From: Bacteroidales bacterium
Lineage (GTDB): Bacteria > Bacteroidota > Bacteroidia > Bacteroidales > UBA7960
NCBI GenBank assembly: GCA_007130545.1
Contig: SLSG01000126.1
Location: forward strand, 1-6,428
DNA: 6,428 nucleotides
Direction: 5' to 3'
Shown here: positions 6,288-6,428 of the stretch, piece after piece
Layout of the letters: each line of letters begins with the position of its first letter
Numbering within the stretch: the stretch's first letter is position 1
Notes under the pieces: generated by a model
Told to the model about the DNA's origin: nothing
Databases searched by the model: none
What the model saw: only the letters and a program-made list of their open reading frames with translations
Position numbers and translations under genes: made by a program

Positions 6288-6428
6288 ATGGCGGTCAGAA
6301 AGAAAATAACCAGAAGAAAAAAAATATTGGCTGTAGGACTGCTGCTGCTCTTCATGGCAGGGGCCATCGCGTCCTTTTTGGCCTACACCATCGTGTTCCA
6401 GCCGAACCTGGACCTGGAGGGCCGGAAA
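6288..6428 (+). CDS. mltG: Probable endolytic murein transglycosylase MltG/YceG, N-terminal 47 residues only
   Basis: The frame is open from ATG at 6288 to the right edge. A strongly basic head (MAVRKKITRRKK) is followed by one membrane helix (about 13-36) and then IVFQPNLDLEGRK. In Bacteroidota MltG proteins the inner-membrane anchor is typically followed by a short segment of the form (I/V)F-x-PN-(V/L)-x-L. MltG cleaves nascent glycan strands beside the membrane and helps set strand length. The catalytic domain and its glutamate lie outside the window, so the call rests on the N-terminus plus the neighbouring dapF. The start lies 23 nt after the acetyltransferase stop, without a clear Shine-Dalgarno. 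A different single-pass membrane protein cannot be excluded. Confidence 0.7.
   Translation, partial: MAVRKKITRRKKILAVGLLLLFMAGAIASFLAYTIVFQPNLDLEGRK

Overview
The window looks like ordinary chromosomal DNA from a member of the Bacteroidota, probably Bacteroidales or Marinilabiliales, with moderate GC. The main evidence is the 288-residue primary sigma factor, which has the short form lacking region 1.1 and the N-terminus [11 protein letters not shown] typical of that phylum. Two sites matching the Bacteroidota -7 promoter element (TAnnTTTG) support this, one of them with a -33 TTTG at canonical spacing. The HtrA and DapF proteins also look Bacteroidota-like. I see no tRNA, rRNA, CRISPR, insertion sequence, phage or plasmid signature.

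Left arm, minus strand, read right to left: an HtrA/DegP serine protease (2366-3841), the housekeeping sigma factor rpoD (1377-2243) with its own promoter (2322-2353) and a rho-independent terminator (1312-1339), then an exported CpdB/UshA-type nucleotidase/phosphodiesterase (1-1262) whose C-terminus lies beyond the left edge.

Right arm, plus strand: a four-gene cluster that diverges from htrA across a 218-bp spacer. It holds a single-pass membrane protein of unknown function (4060-4866), dapF (4857-5714, overlapping the previous gene by 10 nt), a RimJ/RimL-like GNAT acetyltransferase (5740-6264), and the first 47 residues of a protein that looks like the endolytic murein transglycosylase MltG (from 6288). 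The tight spacing suggests one transcription unit, with a candidate -7 element at 4019-4026.

The common theme is the cell envelope. DapF makes meso-diaminopimelate for peptidoglycan and lysine, MltG cleaves nascent glycan strands, HtrA handles protein quality control outside the cytoplasm, and the nucleotidase salvages nucleotides there. The least explained element is the membrane protein translationally overlapped with dapF. I found no convincing new defence, mobile or RNA system; the findings are modest regulatory and gene-context observations.
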